From JAVJPJ01 sp040217295 (GTDB lineage Bacteria > Pseudomonadota > Alphaproteobacteria > Rhodobacterales > Rhodobacteraceae), in NCBI GenBank assembly GCA_964460185.1, contig CAYWTM010000014.1:1-44777 (forward strand): a stretch of DNA of 44,777 nucleotides. The letters are read 5' to 3'. Under the pieces are notes generated by a model. The model was not told where the DNA came from, did no database searches, and saw only the letters and a program-made list of their open reading frames with translations. Made by a program: the position numbers and the translations under genes. This document shows, piece after piece, positions 16,773-25,809 of this stretch. How positions within the stretch are numbered: the first letter of the stretch is position 1; each line of letters starts with the position of its first letter.

Positions 16773-16924
16773 CGCTTGACGGATCGTGTCGGGGCCTTAG
16801 CCGGCTGCGCCGTTGATAGACCGCCGCGATGGGCCGAACAACCCGGATGCCCCACACGTTTGATTGACATTCCCCGTGCGCGCCGGTCCGCGCTGTCGGG
16901 ACACACAAAGTGAAGGCGCGACAT

Positions 16925-19636
16925 ATGCTCGGTTTGAGCTCGCTGACAAAAAAAGTTTTTGGGTCCTCCAACGATCGCCGGGTGAAAACCACCCGCCCCA
17001 TGGTCGCCCGGATCAATGCACTGGAACCCGAATTCCAGGCATTGAACGACGCCGAGATCGTCGCCAAGACCGCCGAGTTGCGCGACCGCGCGCAAAACGG
17101 CGAAACGCTGGATGATCTTCTGCCCGAGGCCTTCGCCAATTGCCGAGAGGCCGCGCGGCGCGCCCTCGGTCTGCGCGCCCATGACGTGCAGCTGGTCGGC
17201 GGCATCTTCCTGCACCAGGGCAACATCGCCGAGATGAAGACCGGCGAGGGCAAGACCCTGGTTGCGACCTTCCCCGCCTATCTGAACGCCCTGACCGGCA
17301 AGGGCGTGCATATCGTGACGGTGAACGACTACCTCGCCAAACGGGACGCGGACTGGATGGGCAAGGTCTATGCCGCGCTTGGCATGACAACGGGCGTTGT
17401 CTATCCACGCCAGCCCGATGACGAAAAGCGCGCCGCCTACCAGGCCGACATCACCTATGCGACCAACAACGAACTGGGCTTCGATTACCTGCGCGACAAC
17501 ATGCGCGGGTCCCTGGCCGAAATGACCCAGCGCGACCACAACTATGCCATCGTGGACGAGGTCGATTCGATCCTGATCGACGAGGCGCGCACGCCCCTGA
17601 TCATCTCGGGCCCATCGCAGGACAGGTCCGATCTTTACGTCTCCATCGACAAGATCATCCCCGAGATCGAGGAAGATCACTACACGCTGGATGAAAAGGC
17701 CCGCAACGCGACCTTTACCGACGAAGGCAACGATTTCCTTGAGGATCGCCTGCACGAGGTGGGCCTGCTGCCCCCCGAACAAAGCCTTTACGATCCTGAA
17801 TCCACCACGATCGTGCACCACGTCACCAACGCGTTGCGCGCGCACAAGCTGTTCGCCAAGGATCAGCAGTACATCGTGCGCAGTGGCGAAGTCGTGCTGG
17901 TCGACGAATTCACCGGGCGCATGATGCCCGGCCGCCGCCTGTCGGACGGTCTGCACCAGGCCATCGAGGCCAAGGAAGGCTGCCAGATCCAGCCCGAGAA
18001 CGTCACGCTCGCCTCGGTCACGTTCCAGAACTATTTCCGCCTGTACGACAAGCTGGCCGGCATGACCGGCACCGCCGCCACCGAGGCCGAGGAATTCGCC
18101 TCGATCTACGGGCTCGGTGTGGTCGAGATCCCCACCAACGTGCCGGTTGCACGTGTCGATGACGACGACGCAGTGTACCGGACCGCACGCGAAAAGTACG
18201 AGGCCATCGTAGAGGCCATCCGCGAGGCTCATGGCCGTGGCCAACCGGTTCTGGTCGGCACCACCTCGATCGAGAAATCCGAGATGCTTGGCCAGATGCT
18301 GCAAAAGGCGGGGCTGCCGCACAACATCCTGAACGCGCGCCAGCATGAACAGGAGGCGCAGATCGTCGCCGACGCCGGCAAGCTTGGCGGCGTCACCATC
18401 GCCACCAACATGGCGGGCCGGGGCACCGACATCAAGCTGGGCGGCAACGTCGAGTTCAAGGTCATGGACGCCATCGCCACCAACCCGGACGGCGATCACC
18501 AGGCCATCCGTGCGCAGATCGAGGCTGAACACGCCCAGGACGAGCAAAAAGTGAAGGACGCCGGCGGTCTGTATGTTCTGGCCACCGAACGCCATGAAAG
18601 CCGCCGCATCGACAACCAGTTGCGCGGCCGCTCGGGCCGTCAGGGCGACCCCGGAAAATCCTCGTTTTTCCTGTCGTTGGAAGACGACCTGATGCGCATC
18701 TTCGGGTCGGAAAAGCTCGACAAGATGCTGTCGACGCTTGGGATGAAGGAAGGCGAGGCGATCGTTCACCCCTGGGTCAACAAGTCGCTGGAACGCGCGC
18801 AGGCAAAGGTCGAGGGGCGCAACTTCGACATCCGCAAGCAGTTGCTGAAATTCGATGACGTGATGAACGATCAGCGCAAGGTCATCTTTGATCAGCGTCG
18901 CGAGGTCATGGGCGCCGATGATATCGCCGAGGTCGCCCGGGACATGCGCCATCAGGTCATCGATGACATGGTCGATACGTGCATGCCGCCCAAAACCTAT
19001 GCGGATCAATGGGATGTGGACGCCCTGAAAGAGGCGGCGCGAAAGACGCTCGGCGTGGACGTGCCGACAGCGGAATGGGCCCAGGAAGACGGGGTCGATC
19101 AAGATGTGGTCGCCGAACGCCTGCAAAAGGCCGCCGATGAATTCATGGCATCCAAGGCGGCCAAGTTCGGCCCCGAACAGATGCGCAACATCGAAAAGCA
19201 GGTTCTGCTCCAGACAATCGACGCCAAATGGCGAGAGCATCTGCTGACACTGGAACATCTGCGGTCGGTCGTGGGTTTCCGCGGCTATGCGCAGCGCGAT
19301 CCGCTCAACGAATACAAGACCGAAGGGTTCCAGTTGTTCGAATCCATGCTCGACAGTCTGCGCAACGACGTGACCGAGAAACTGGCCCGCATCCAGCCCC
19401 TGTCGCCCGAACAACAAGAACAGCTGATCCGCCAGCTTCAGGCACAGCAAGCCGCGCAGGACGCAGCCGCGAATCCCCCCGTAGCCCAGGCCGAAGCCGA
19501 GGCCGAAGCTGCTGGGGAAGCGCGTGAAGGGTTCGACGAAACCAACCCCGACACCTGGGGCAATCCGGGTCGGAACGATGCCTGTCCCTGCGGATCGGGC
19601 AAGAAATTCAAGCACTGCCACGGTCGCCTGGCCTGA
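16925..19636 (+). CDS. secA: Preprotein translocase ATPase SecA
   Basis: Motor ATPase that drives unfolded preproteins through SecYEG. The 903 residues show Walker A MKTGEGKTLVATF (about 105-117), the DEVDSILIDEARTPLIISG DEAD region, the preprotein cross-linking domain, motif VI-like QLRGRSGRQGDPG, and the helical scaffold ending in QTIDAKWREHL. The C-terminus carries the zinc and SecB-binding tail CPCGSGKKFKHCHG. ATG 16925 has GAAGG nine bases upstream; GTG 16910 would add five residues. A perfect hairpin follows the stop. Confidence 0.98.
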   Translation: MLGLSSLTKKVFGSSNDRRVKTTRPMVARINALEPEFQALNDAEIVAKTAELRDRAQNGETLDDLLPEAFANCREAARRALGLRAHDVQLVGGIFLHQGNIAEMKTGEGKTLVATFPAYLNALTGKGVHIVTVNDYLAKRDADWMGKVYAALGMTTGVVYPRQPDDEKRAAYQADITYATNNELGFDYLRDNMRGSLAEMTQRDHNYAIVDEVDSILIDEARTPLIISGPSQDRSDLYVSIDKIIPEIEEDHYTLDEKARNATFTDEGNDFLEDRLHEVGLLPPEQSLYDPESTTIVHHVTNALRAHKLFAKDQQYIVRSGEVVLVDEFTGRMMPGRRLSDGLHQAIEAKEGCQIQPENVTLASVTFQNYFRLYDKLAGMTGTAATEAEEFASIYGLGVVEIPTNVPVARVDDDDAVYRTAREKYEAIVEAIREAHGRGQPVLVGTTSIEKSEMLGQMLQKAGLPHNILNARQHEQEAQIVADAGKLGGVTIATNMAGRGTDIKLGGNVEFKVMDAIATNPDGDHQAIRAQIEAEHAQDEQKVKDAGGLYVLATERHESRRIDNQLRGRSGRQGDPGKSSFFLSLEDDLMRIFGSEKLDKMLSTLGMKEGEAIVHPWVNKSLERAQAKVEGRNFDIRKQLLKFDDVMNDQRKVIFDQRREVMGADDIAEVARDMRHQVIDDMVDTCMPPKTYADQWDVDALKEAARKTLGVDVPTAEWAQEDGVDQDVVAERLQKAADEFMASKAAKFGPEQMRNIEKQVLLQTIDAKWREHLLTLEHLRSVVGFRGYAQRDPLNEYKTEGFQLFESMLDSLRNDVTEKLARIQPLSPEQQEQLIRQLQAQQAAQDAAANPPVAQAEAEAEAAGEAREGFDETNPDTWGNPGRNDACPCGSGKKFKHCHGRLA

Positions 19637-19657
19637 ATTCGGGGAAACTGGTTTTGG

Positions 19658-19684
19658 TGAACGGTGCTTTGTCGGCACCGTTCA
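19658..19684 (+). terminator. Hairpin downstream of secA
   Basis: A perfect ten-pair stem, TGAACGGTGC with GCACCGTTCA, and a seven-base loop TTTGTCG. It begins 21 bases after the secA stop. No T-run follows (CAGAGTTTG), so it may terminate only partly or protect the 3' end. Confidence 0.55.
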
Positions 19685-19765
19685 CAGAGTTTGACGGATT
19701 TCACCGCCGTTTGGCCCTATTTGGGGGCCATAACCACCTCCGAACCTGATTTTGGAGGCCTTGTC

Positions 19766-20785
19766 ATGCCAGTACCCAGACTCGTCATACGTGCAGTTGC
19801 AGTGGCTTGCGCAGTCGGAGGCGCCGGTCTGTTCGCCGTGCAGTCAGGCTATGGCATCGGCATCGGCAACGCCCGGGTGGACACGCCGGCCATTCCGACC
19901 TCGGTGGTCCTTGGCACGGCGCCTGCGGCGCCCGCACGTCCCACGATCGCCGATAGCGCGGGCATCAGGATGCCGACGCAAGCCATCCCCGTGGCGCAGA
20001 TCATGCCCGGCGCACCGCCGGACCCGGGCATCGGGGCGATGCCTGCCGACGGCGTGGCGCAGGGTGATGCGCGTGGCGCGGTAGAGCTCAGCGCATTCGG
20101 CCTACCCTGCGGTCTGAGCGTCATGGCCACGGCGATGCCCGGTGCCATGGTCGGCCTTGATGTCATGGACCCCTGCCAACCCGATACGCGGGTCGAAATC
20201 GCCCATTCGGGTCTGGTGTTCACCGGGCTGACCGATGCATTGGGCCTGTTGACCGTCGATATCCCGGCGCTTCAAACCCCGGCCCGTGTTTCCGTGACCT
20301 TGCCGGACGGGCGCAGCGAAACCACCATGGTGGCCCTACCGGACCTCATTAATTTCGATCGTGCCGCCGTCACGTGGGACAACACTGCCGAGCTTGCGCT
20401 GCATGCGATGGAACGCGGTGCCGAATTCGGCGGGCCGGGCCATGTCTGGCAAGACGCTCCCGGAACCATCGAGGATGCCATTGACGGCACCGGCGGATTC
20501 CTGACCGAGCTGGGCGATCCCGATGTCACGGCGCCCCGCATGGCGCAGGTCTATACCTTCCCCCGCAGGACCCTTGGCGCTGGCGATCTTGTGCGGCTCA
20601 GCATCGACGCGCCCGTCACCGACGGCAACTGCGGTCAGGCGGTGATTGCGCAAAGCCTGCAGAATTCCGGGGGAAACGCGATCGAGGTGGTACCGATCAC
20701 CCTCACCCTGCCCGGATGTGATGCGGTGGGCGACTATCTGGTGTTGCAAAATATCTTCCGGGACCTGAGACTCGCGCGGAACTGA
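19766..20785 (+). CDS. Exported protein of unknown function downstream of secA
   Basis: A 339-residue protein with an N-terminal hydrophobic signal (about 9-25, VAVACAVGGAGLFAVQSGYG), an Ala/Pro-rich linker (about 35-95), and a folded region from LSAFGLPCGLSVMATAMPGA onward. That region includes four conserved-looking Cys residues (PCGLS, DPCQP, GNCGQ, LPGCD), which could form two periplasmic disulfides. TGGAGG at 19753-19758 fixes ATG 19766. I recall similar proteins being labelled translocase in Rhodobacteraceae because of their place after secA, but nothing in the sequence supports that. A 21-base gap separates it from the next gene, so they are probably co-transcribed. Confidence 0.75.
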   Translation: MPVPRLVIRAVAVACAVGGAGLFAVQSGYGIGIGNARVDTPAIPTSVVLGTAPAAPARPTIADSAGIRMPTQAIPVAQIMPGAPPDPGIGAMPADGVAQGDARGAVELSAFGLPCGLSVMATAMPGAMVGLDVMDPCQPDTRVEIAHSGLVFTGLTDALGLLTVDIPALQTPARVSVTLPDGRSETTMVALPDLINFDRAAVTWDNTAELALHAMERGAEFGGPGHVWQDAPGTIEDAIDGTGGFLTELGDPDVTAPRMAQVYTFPRRTLGAGDLVRLSIDAPVTDGNCGQAVIAQSLQNSGGNAIEVVPITLTLPGCDAVGDYLVLQNIFRDLRLARN

Positions 20786-20806
20786 AGCTTTCTCGCGCGG
20801 ATCCCG

Positions 20807-22363
20807 ATGCATTCAATCCCGGGGGCGGTCGTCTTAGCCGCCCTTTCCTGTATCGCTCTGTTTTCACCGGCCTTTGCGCAGGACGTGCAACTGCGATCCC
20901 TGGACGGGACGGTCGAGTTGGAGGGTAACCTGATCGCCTTTGATGGCGCGTATTACCGTCTTGATACGATCTATGGCCCCATCACCGTGGCGGCCGAAGG
21001 CGTGCGGTGCGCGGGGCCGGGTTGCCCCGATCTGACCAGTTTCGTGGCTGAGGCTCGGATCGCCGGCGAGGCGACGATCGCCGAGGGGCTTTTGCCCGTA
21101 TTGCTGGCCGGATTTGCGGAAAGCCAATCCATGACGCTGGGTCCGCTCATGATTCGGGATGGGGTGCTGAGCTATGAACTGACCCGCCGCGACGGGTCTC
21201 CGGCGGCCCGGTTCACCATCATGCCGGGCACCAGCGACAGCGGGCTCTTGGCGCTGTTGAACGGGGATACGGACCTTGCGCTGTCCTTGCGGGAACCCAC
21301 GCAGGCCGAACGCCGGGCCGCCCGGGCCGAGGCGCCGGACGATCCTCCGCTCGGGCGGCGAGTGCGGGTGATCGCGCTGGACGCTCTGGTGCCCATCGTT
21401 GCGCCCCAGAACCCGCTGGACCAGATCAGCCTTCCAGAACTGGCACAGGTGTTTTCGGGCGAGATCGACAATTGGCAGGCCCTGGGCGGCGAAGATGCCC
21501 CCATCACCCTGCACCTGCTGGACCCGGGTCTGGGACTGGCGCAAAGTTTTGCCGACCGGGTGTTGTTGCCCTCTGCCCTGGGGCCGGCGACCGACATCGT
21601 CCGCCATGGAAGCGCGCTGGCCCTGTCCAACGCCGTTGCCGGCGATGCCTATGCGATCGGGATCACCGCCCAATCCGCGCGCGGCACCAGCCGCAGTCTC
21701 GCGCTCGGCGGGGCATGCGGGTTTTACCAGACCGCCAGCGCCAATGCCGTGAAGGCCGAAGATTACCCGCTGACGGCACCGGTCTATTTCTATCTCGCGC
21801 CCCGGCGCCTGCCCCGGTTGGTGCGTGAATTCCTGGCCTTCACGGAAACCGACGCCGCCGAGCGGCTGGTGGCGCAGGCCGGTTTCGTGAACCAGAGCCT
21901 GACACGCACCCCGCTGGAATTGCAGGGCACCCGCATCGCCAATGCGGTGGTCGCCGCCGGCGACGAGGTGGGTCTTGGGGATCTGCAGGACATGCTGGCG
22001 CGTCTGTCGGGCGCCGAACGGCTTTCGGCCACGTTCCGGTTCGGCGGCGGCGCGACGGATCTGGATGCGCAATCGCGGGCCTCTGCCGCACGACTGGCGG
22101 CCGCGATCGAGCGCGGAGTCTTTGATGGGCGACATTTGATCTTTGTCGGGTTTTCCGATGGCGAGGGGGCGGCGGCCGTCAATACGCGCCTGTCCCTGCG
22201 CCGGGCCGAGGTGGTGCGCGATGCGGTCCTGGCCGCCGCGGCGACCAGCCCGAACCGGGTGACACTGGAGGTGGAAGCCTATGGCGAGGTGATGCCTATG
22301 GCCTGCGACGACACCGAATGGGGGCGCGCCGTGAACCGCCGGGTCGAGGTCTGGCTGGACTGA
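20807..22363 (+). CDS. PstS-like substrate-binding domain fused to OmpA C-terminal domain
   Basis: A 518-residue periplasmic protein. It has a signal peptide (cleavage near SPAFA-QD), a short beta-rich N-terminal region (about 25-85), then a periplasmic binding-protein fold resembling phosphate-binding PstS (about 90-360; MPGTSDSGLLALLNGDTDLAL and LPELAQVFSGEIDNWQALGG). A C-terminal OmpA-like peptidoglycan-binding domain follows (about 400-518; FRFGGGATDLDAQSRASAARL, VGFSDGEGAAAVNTRLSLRR, NRRVEVWLD). The fusion suggests a cell-wall-anchored ligand-sensing or capturing protein. No ABC permease genes are nearby, so transport is doubtful. Ligand unknown. Confidence 0.8.
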   Translation: MHSIPGAVVLAALSCIALFSPAFAQDVQLRSLDGTVELEGNLIAFDGAYYRLDTIYGPITVAAEGVRCAGPGCPDLTSFVAEARIAGEATIAEGLLPVLLAGFAESQSMTLGPLMIRDGVLSYELTRRDGSPAARFTIMPGTSDSGLLALLNGDTDLALSLREPTQAERRAARAEAPDDPPLGRRVRVIALDALVPIVAPQNPLDQISLPELAQVFSGEIDNWQALGGEDAPITLHLLDPGLGLAQSFADRVLLPSALGPATDIVRHGSALALSNAVAGDAYAIGITAQSARGTSRSLALGGACGFYQTASANAVKAEDYPLTAPVYFYLAPRRLPRLVREFLAFTETDAAERLVAQAGFVNQSLTRTPLELQGTRIANAVVAAGDEVGLGDLQDMLARLSGAERLSATFRFGGGATDLDAQSRASAARLAAAIERGVFDGRHLIFVGFSDGEGAAAVNTRLSLRRAEVVRDAVLAAAATSPNRVTLEVEAYGEVMPMACDDTEWGRAVNRRVEVWLD

Positions 22364-22391
22364 CTGACGGCGGTAGCAGACGGTATTTCGC

Positions 22392-22437
22392 TGCGCCTTC
22401 GGCGCATCGACCCGCCCGGAAAACGAGGTTTTCCGGG
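22392..22437 (+). terminator. Tandem hairpins after the PstS-OmpA gene
   Basis: Two perfect stems follow each other: TGCGCC-TTC-GGCGCA (22392-22406) and CCCGGAAAAC-GAG-GTTTTCCGGG (22415-22437). They lie between convergent genes (the plus gene ends at 22363, radC ends at 22565) and may terminate transcription in either direction, although T-runs are absent. Confidence 0.4.
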
Positions 22438-22497
22438 ACGCCGGACGCGGATGGCACCACGGATTGCCAACCGATGAAGGTCATCCGCCGGACCGGA

Positions 22498-22530
22498 TTG
22501 GGGGCCAGCCCCCAAACCCCCGCCATTTTC
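22498..22530 (+). repeat. GC-rich palindromic repeat, copy 1
   Basis: Stem TTGGGGGC and GCCCCCAA around CA, followed by ACCCCCG and an ATTTT run. The same arrangement occurs in reverse orientation at 32221-32260. In both places it follows the 3' end of a gene in the same relative orientation. It resembles dispersed extragenic palindromes that I recall from Rhodobacteraceae genomes. Confidence 0.6.
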
Positions 22531-22564
22531 AGGGGATAAAGAGGATCAAGGGCGTGATGACGGG

Positions 22565-23338
22565 TCAGAGATACCCCTCGGCGCGGAAGCTGAGCTGGCG
22601 GGCCTTTCCGACGATGAGATGGTCGTGAATGACCAAACCCAGAACCTCGGCCGCGGCCCGGATCGCGTAGGTCATGTCGATATCAGATTGACTGGGGCTT
22701 GGGTCGCCGGACGGGTGATTGTGCACCAGGATAAGGGCCGAGGCGTTCAGTTCCAGCGCGCGTTTGACCACCTCGCGCGGATAGACCGGGACGTGATCTA
22801 CCGTGCCATCGGCCTGCGCCTCGTCCGCGATGAGCACGTTCTTTCGGTCGAGGTAGAGCACCCGGAACTGTTCCAGATCCCTGTGCGCCATGGCTGTCTG
22901 GCAATAGTCCAGCAGCGCATCCCATGACGACAGGATCGGTTTGCGAATCACCCGGGCGCGCGCCATGCGGTGGCCTGTCGCCTCGATCAGCTTCAGTTCG
23001 AAGATCACGCGGTCGCCCACACCCTCCACCTCCCTGAGGCGGGCGTCGGGGGCGGCGAGCACATGGTTGAGATCGCCGAACCGTTTCAAGAGCGCCTTGG
23101 CCAGCGGTTTGGTATCGCCCCGCGGCAGAGCCCGGTAGAGGATCATTTCCAGCAATTCGTAGTCCGGCACCGCATCTGCCCCACCTTCGGTGAAGCGCTG
23201 GCGCAGGCGTGCGCGGTGGGCGTGGCGATGCGCCTGTGCGCCTTTCGAAGGGGCGCCGGCCGGGCGCGTCCGGGATCTTGCCGGGACGACAAAGGGTTTC
23301 GAAACCTCGTCAAAGGAAAAGGACGGTTGATCGGCCAT
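22565..23338 (-). CDS. radC: RadC family JAB/MPN-domain protein
   Basis: A 257-residue protein with an N-terminal helix-hairpin-helix-like region (HRARLRQRFTEGGADAVPDYELLEMIL) and a C-terminal MPN/JAB domain. The domain carries the metal motif H-x-H-x7-S-x2-D (HNHPSGDPSPSQSD) and an upstream Glu region (RVLYLDRKNVLIAD). The family is often called a DNA-repair protein, but that role is disputed and no enzymatic activity is established. It is the last gene of the sfsA-map-radC run, 55 bases after map. Confidence 0.93.
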   Translation of the reverse strand: MADQPSFSFDEVSKPFVVPARSRTRPAGAPSKGAQAHRHAHRARLRQRFTEGGADAVPDYELLEMILYRALPRGDTKPLAKALLKRFGDLNHVLAAPDARLREVEGVGDRVIFELKLIEATGHRMARARVIRKPILSSWDALLDYCQTAMAHRDLEQFRVLYLDRKNVLIADEAQADGTVDHVPVYPREVVKRALELNASALILVHNHPSGDPSPSQSDIDMTYAIRAAAEVLGLVIHDHLIVGKARQLSFRAEGYL

Positions 23339-23393
23339 GGGCCGAGACTGCCGCGTAACAAGTTAACAGGCCGTTACCCGCGGCAGGACCGGA

Positions 23394-24203
23394 TCAGGCC
23401 CATGTCGGGTGGAAACGGCCGGCCGGCGAGAGAGTGAAGAGCTCGCAGCCGTCCGCCGTCACGCCGATGGAATGCTCGAACTGCGCGCTGAGGCTTTTGT
23501 CTCGGGTCACCGCCGTCCAGTCATCGGCCAGAACCTTGGTTTCGGGGCGGCCAAGGTTCACCATCGGCTCGATCGTGAAGAACATGCCTTCCTCGAGAAC
23601 CGGGCCGGTGCCGGGGCGCCCGTAATGCAGCACGTTGGGCGGTGCGTGGAAAACCTGCCCCAGGCCATGACCGCAGAAATCCCGCACCACGGACATGCGC
23701 TGCGCCTCGACGAAGCTTTGGATCGCATAGCCGATGTCGCCGAAGGTGCGACCGGGCTTCACAACCTCGATCCCCTTGAACAGGGCGTCATGGGTGACCT
23801 GAACCAGCCGTTCGGCCTTGCGGTTCATGACGCCCGCCACATACATCCGCGACGTGTCGCCAAACCATCCGTCAACGATGACCGTCACGTCGATGTTCAG
23901 AATATCGCCGTCTTTCAGAACCTTGGGGCCCGGTATGCCGTGGCAGACCACGTGGTTTACCGAAATGCACGACGCATGTTCGTAGCCGCGATAGCCGATG
24001 GTGGCCGAGGTTGCGCCCGCGTCGCGCACCTTGGCCTCGATCGCGGCGTCGATGGCTCCGGTCGTCTGACCGGGCTCCACCATATCGGCGACCTCGTCGA
24101 GGATTTGCGCGGCAAGACGCCCCGCCCGGTGCATGCCGGCGAAGTCGTTCATCTCGTGAATGCGGATGCCGTCCTTGGTCAGCCGGCCCTTGAATTCGTC
24201 CAA
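23394..24203 (-). CDS. map: Methionine aminopeptidase, type I
   Basis: Removes the initiator methionine from nascent proteins. The 269 residues carry the five metal ligands in order: Asp in DVTVIVDGWFGD (two), His in FCGHGLG, Glu in FTIEPMV and Glu in AQFEHSIG. The substrate-side His is in HASCISVNHVVCHG. A TTG start at 24203 is favoured because GTGGAG lies eight bases upstream and the protein then begins close to other family members; GTG 24230 would add nine residues with a weaker site. Confidence 0.93.
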   Translation of the reverse strand: MDEFKGRLTKDGIRIHEMNDFAGMHRAGRLAAQILDEVADMVEPGQTTGAIDAAIEAKVRDAGATSATIGYRGYEHASCISVNHVVCHGIPGPKVLKDGDILNIDVTVIVDGWFGDTSRMYVAGVMNRKAERLVQVTHDALFKGIEVVKPGRTFGDIGYAIQSFVEAQRMSVVRDFCGHGLGQVFHAPPNVLHYGRPGTGPVLEEGMFFTIEPMVNLGRPETKVLADDWTAVTRDKSLSAQFEHSIGVTADGCELFTLSPAGRFHPTWA

Positions 24204-24305
24204 ACCTGGGTCTCCACGCGCAATTCCCACCCCAAACTAGGGCCTTGATGAAACAATTTCCAGCCGACCGCCTTCAAAAGGCCTGCGGCGCCGGGCCACG
24301 GACGG

Positions 24306-25025
24306 TCAGCCTGCCTGCGCCCCCGGATCGACCGGCAGGGGTTTGTCCAGCCAGACCCCCTCGGGCGTGATACGACTGCCGTAGCACAGCATCTCGACCC
24401 CGGCGGCGCGCGCCGCATCGAAGGCGCGGGCATAGGCTGGGTCCAGGTCGGGCGCAAGGCGGAAGCGGGCGCAATCGGTCCGCTGTACCAGGTACAGCAT
24501 GACGGCGCGGCCCCCATCCGCCGCGATCCGGCTGAGCTCTGCCAGGTGTTTGGCGCCGCGCGCGGTGACGCAATCGGGGAATTCGGCCCAGTCCCCATCG
24601 CGGCGCAGATGCACGTTCTTGATTTCCACATAGGCATCCGGGCGGCCCGGTTCACCGAGCAGGAAATCGATGCGGCTGTTCTGGCCATAGCGCTGTTCGG
24701 GGCGGATCGTGCCATAGCCGGTCAATTCCGGTATCCGACCGGCTTTCAACGCTTCGGCCACGACCCTGTTTGGCAGGGTCGCGTCGATCCCCGCCAGGTG
24801 CCCCGCGCCAAGATCCACCAGCCGCCAGGCGTATTTCAGCTTTTTTCGTGGATCGTTATTGGGTTCCACCCAGATCCGCGCGCCGTCGTCCTTCAGACCC
24901 AGCATCGCGCCGGGATTGGGGCAGTGGGCGGTCACCTCCTGCCCGTCGGGCAAACGGATATCTGCCAGGAACCGTTTGTAGCGGCGGATCAGCGTGGCCT
25001 CGATCAGGGGGGTTTGAAAGCGCAT
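24306..25025 (-). CDS. sfsA: SfsA family nuclease-like protein
   Basis: A 239-residue cytosolic protein of the sugar fermentation stimulation family, now regarded as a likely DNA/RNA nuclease. The N-terminal OB-like part (RRYKRFLADIRLPDG, HCPNPGAM) is followed by a PD-(D/E)XK-like core (NSRIDFLL, AYVEIKNVHL) and the conserved RGAKHLAEL. It starts 52 bases from the CinA-like gene on the opposite strand, so the two promoters must overlap. Confidence 0.93.
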   Translation of the reverse strand: MRFQTPLIEATLIRRYKRFLADIRLPDGQEVTAHCPNPGAMLGLKDDGARIWVEPNNDPRKKLKYAWRLVDLGAGHLAGIDATLPNRVVAEALKAGRIPELTGYGTIRPEQRYGQNSRIDFLLGEPGRPDAYVEIKNVHLRRDGDWAEFPDCVTARGAKHLAELSRIAADGGRAVMLYLVQRTDCARFRLAPDLDPAYARAFDAARAAGVEMLCYGSRITPEGVWLDKPLPVDPGAQAG

Positions 25026-25077
25026 GGTCGCCGCCTATACCGATCAGGCAGGGAAGAACAAGAAAAGGTATGGCCAG

Positions 25078-25809
25078 ATGCAGACCCCAACCGCCGCGAT
25101 GCTGGTTATCGGAGACGAGATCCTGTCGGGCCGCACCCGTGACAGCAACATGCATCACCTGGCCGGCGCGCTGACCAATCATGGCATATCCTTGCGCGAG
25201 GCCAGAATGATCTCGGACGATCACGAGATCATCAAGACCCATGTTCAGGCCTTGTCCGCGACATACACGCATGTCTTCACGTCGGGCGGCATCGGGCCGA
25301 CCCATGACGATATCACCGCCGATGCGGTGGCCGACGCCATGGGGGCCGCCATTGCCGTGCGCGACGATGCCCGCGCGATCCTGCAGGCCCACTACGACGC
25401 CCGGGGCATGGAGCTGAACGCCGCGCGCCTGCGCATGGCGCGCATTCCCGAAGGCGCGCATCTGATCGAAAATCCGATCTCGGCAGCGCCCGGTTTCACG
25501 ATCGGCAATGTGCATGTGATGGCGGGTGTGCCCCGGATATTCGAGGCGATGCTGGCAGGCCTTTTGCCAACGCTGGCGGGTGGCGCGCAGATGCTGTCGC
25601 AATCCTTGCGTGTGGCGCGCGGCGAAGGCGACATCGCCGGACCGCTCGGTGATCTGGCAACCGCGCATCCGGAGGTCTCGATCGGGTCCTACCCGTTCGA
25701 GGAAAACGGCGCCCATGGATCCAACGTCGTGGTGCGGAGCACCGATGGCCCGGCAATCGACGCCGTGATCTCGGAACTGGCGCGCCTGTTTCCCCGGATC
25801 GACGGATGA
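25078..25809 (+). CDS. CinA-like molybdopterin-binding domain protein
   Basis: A 243-residue protein made of the MoCF/MoaB-like domain found at the N-terminus of CinA: AAMLVIGDEILSGRTRDSN near the start, then FTSGGIGPTHDDITADAVA. The C-terminal deamidase half of full CinA is absent, as in many short alphaproteobacterial members. The role is unsettled (nucleotide or NMN metabolism, or molybdopterin-like binding). ATG 25078 with AAAGG nine bases upstream is preferred over ATG 25024, which overlaps the sfsA start. The stop overlaps the GNAT start (ATGA). Confidence 0.88.
   Translation: MQTPTAAMLVIGDEILSGRTRDSNMHHLAGALTNHGISLREARMISDDHEIIKTHVQALSATYTHVFTSGGIGPTHDDITADAVADAMGAAIAVRDDARAILQAHYDARGMELNAARLRMARIPEGAHLIENPISAAPGFTIGNVHVMAGVPRIFEAMLAGLLPTLAGGAQMLSQSLRVARGEGDIAGPLGDLATAHPEVSIGSYPFEENGAHGSNVVVRSTDGPAIDAVISELARLFPRIDG

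Noticed and set aside
16703..19678. A very long minus-strand open frame (1271 codons with the parvulin gene) running antisense through secA
   Set aside because: Its upstream part is the exact reverse of secA codons, has no domain or signal, and is explained by high GC at third positions. Only the last 279 residues, from ATG 16702, form a real protein.
22364..22564. Possible short gene between the PstS-OmpA gene and radC
   Set aside because: The open frames are interrupted by three strong palindromes and show no protein-like pattern; the region is better explained as 3' structural elements.
25024..25077. Upstream ATG start for the CinA-like gene
   Set aside because: It would overlap the sfsA start codon and add residues unlike the family; ATG 25078 has the better ribosome-binding site.
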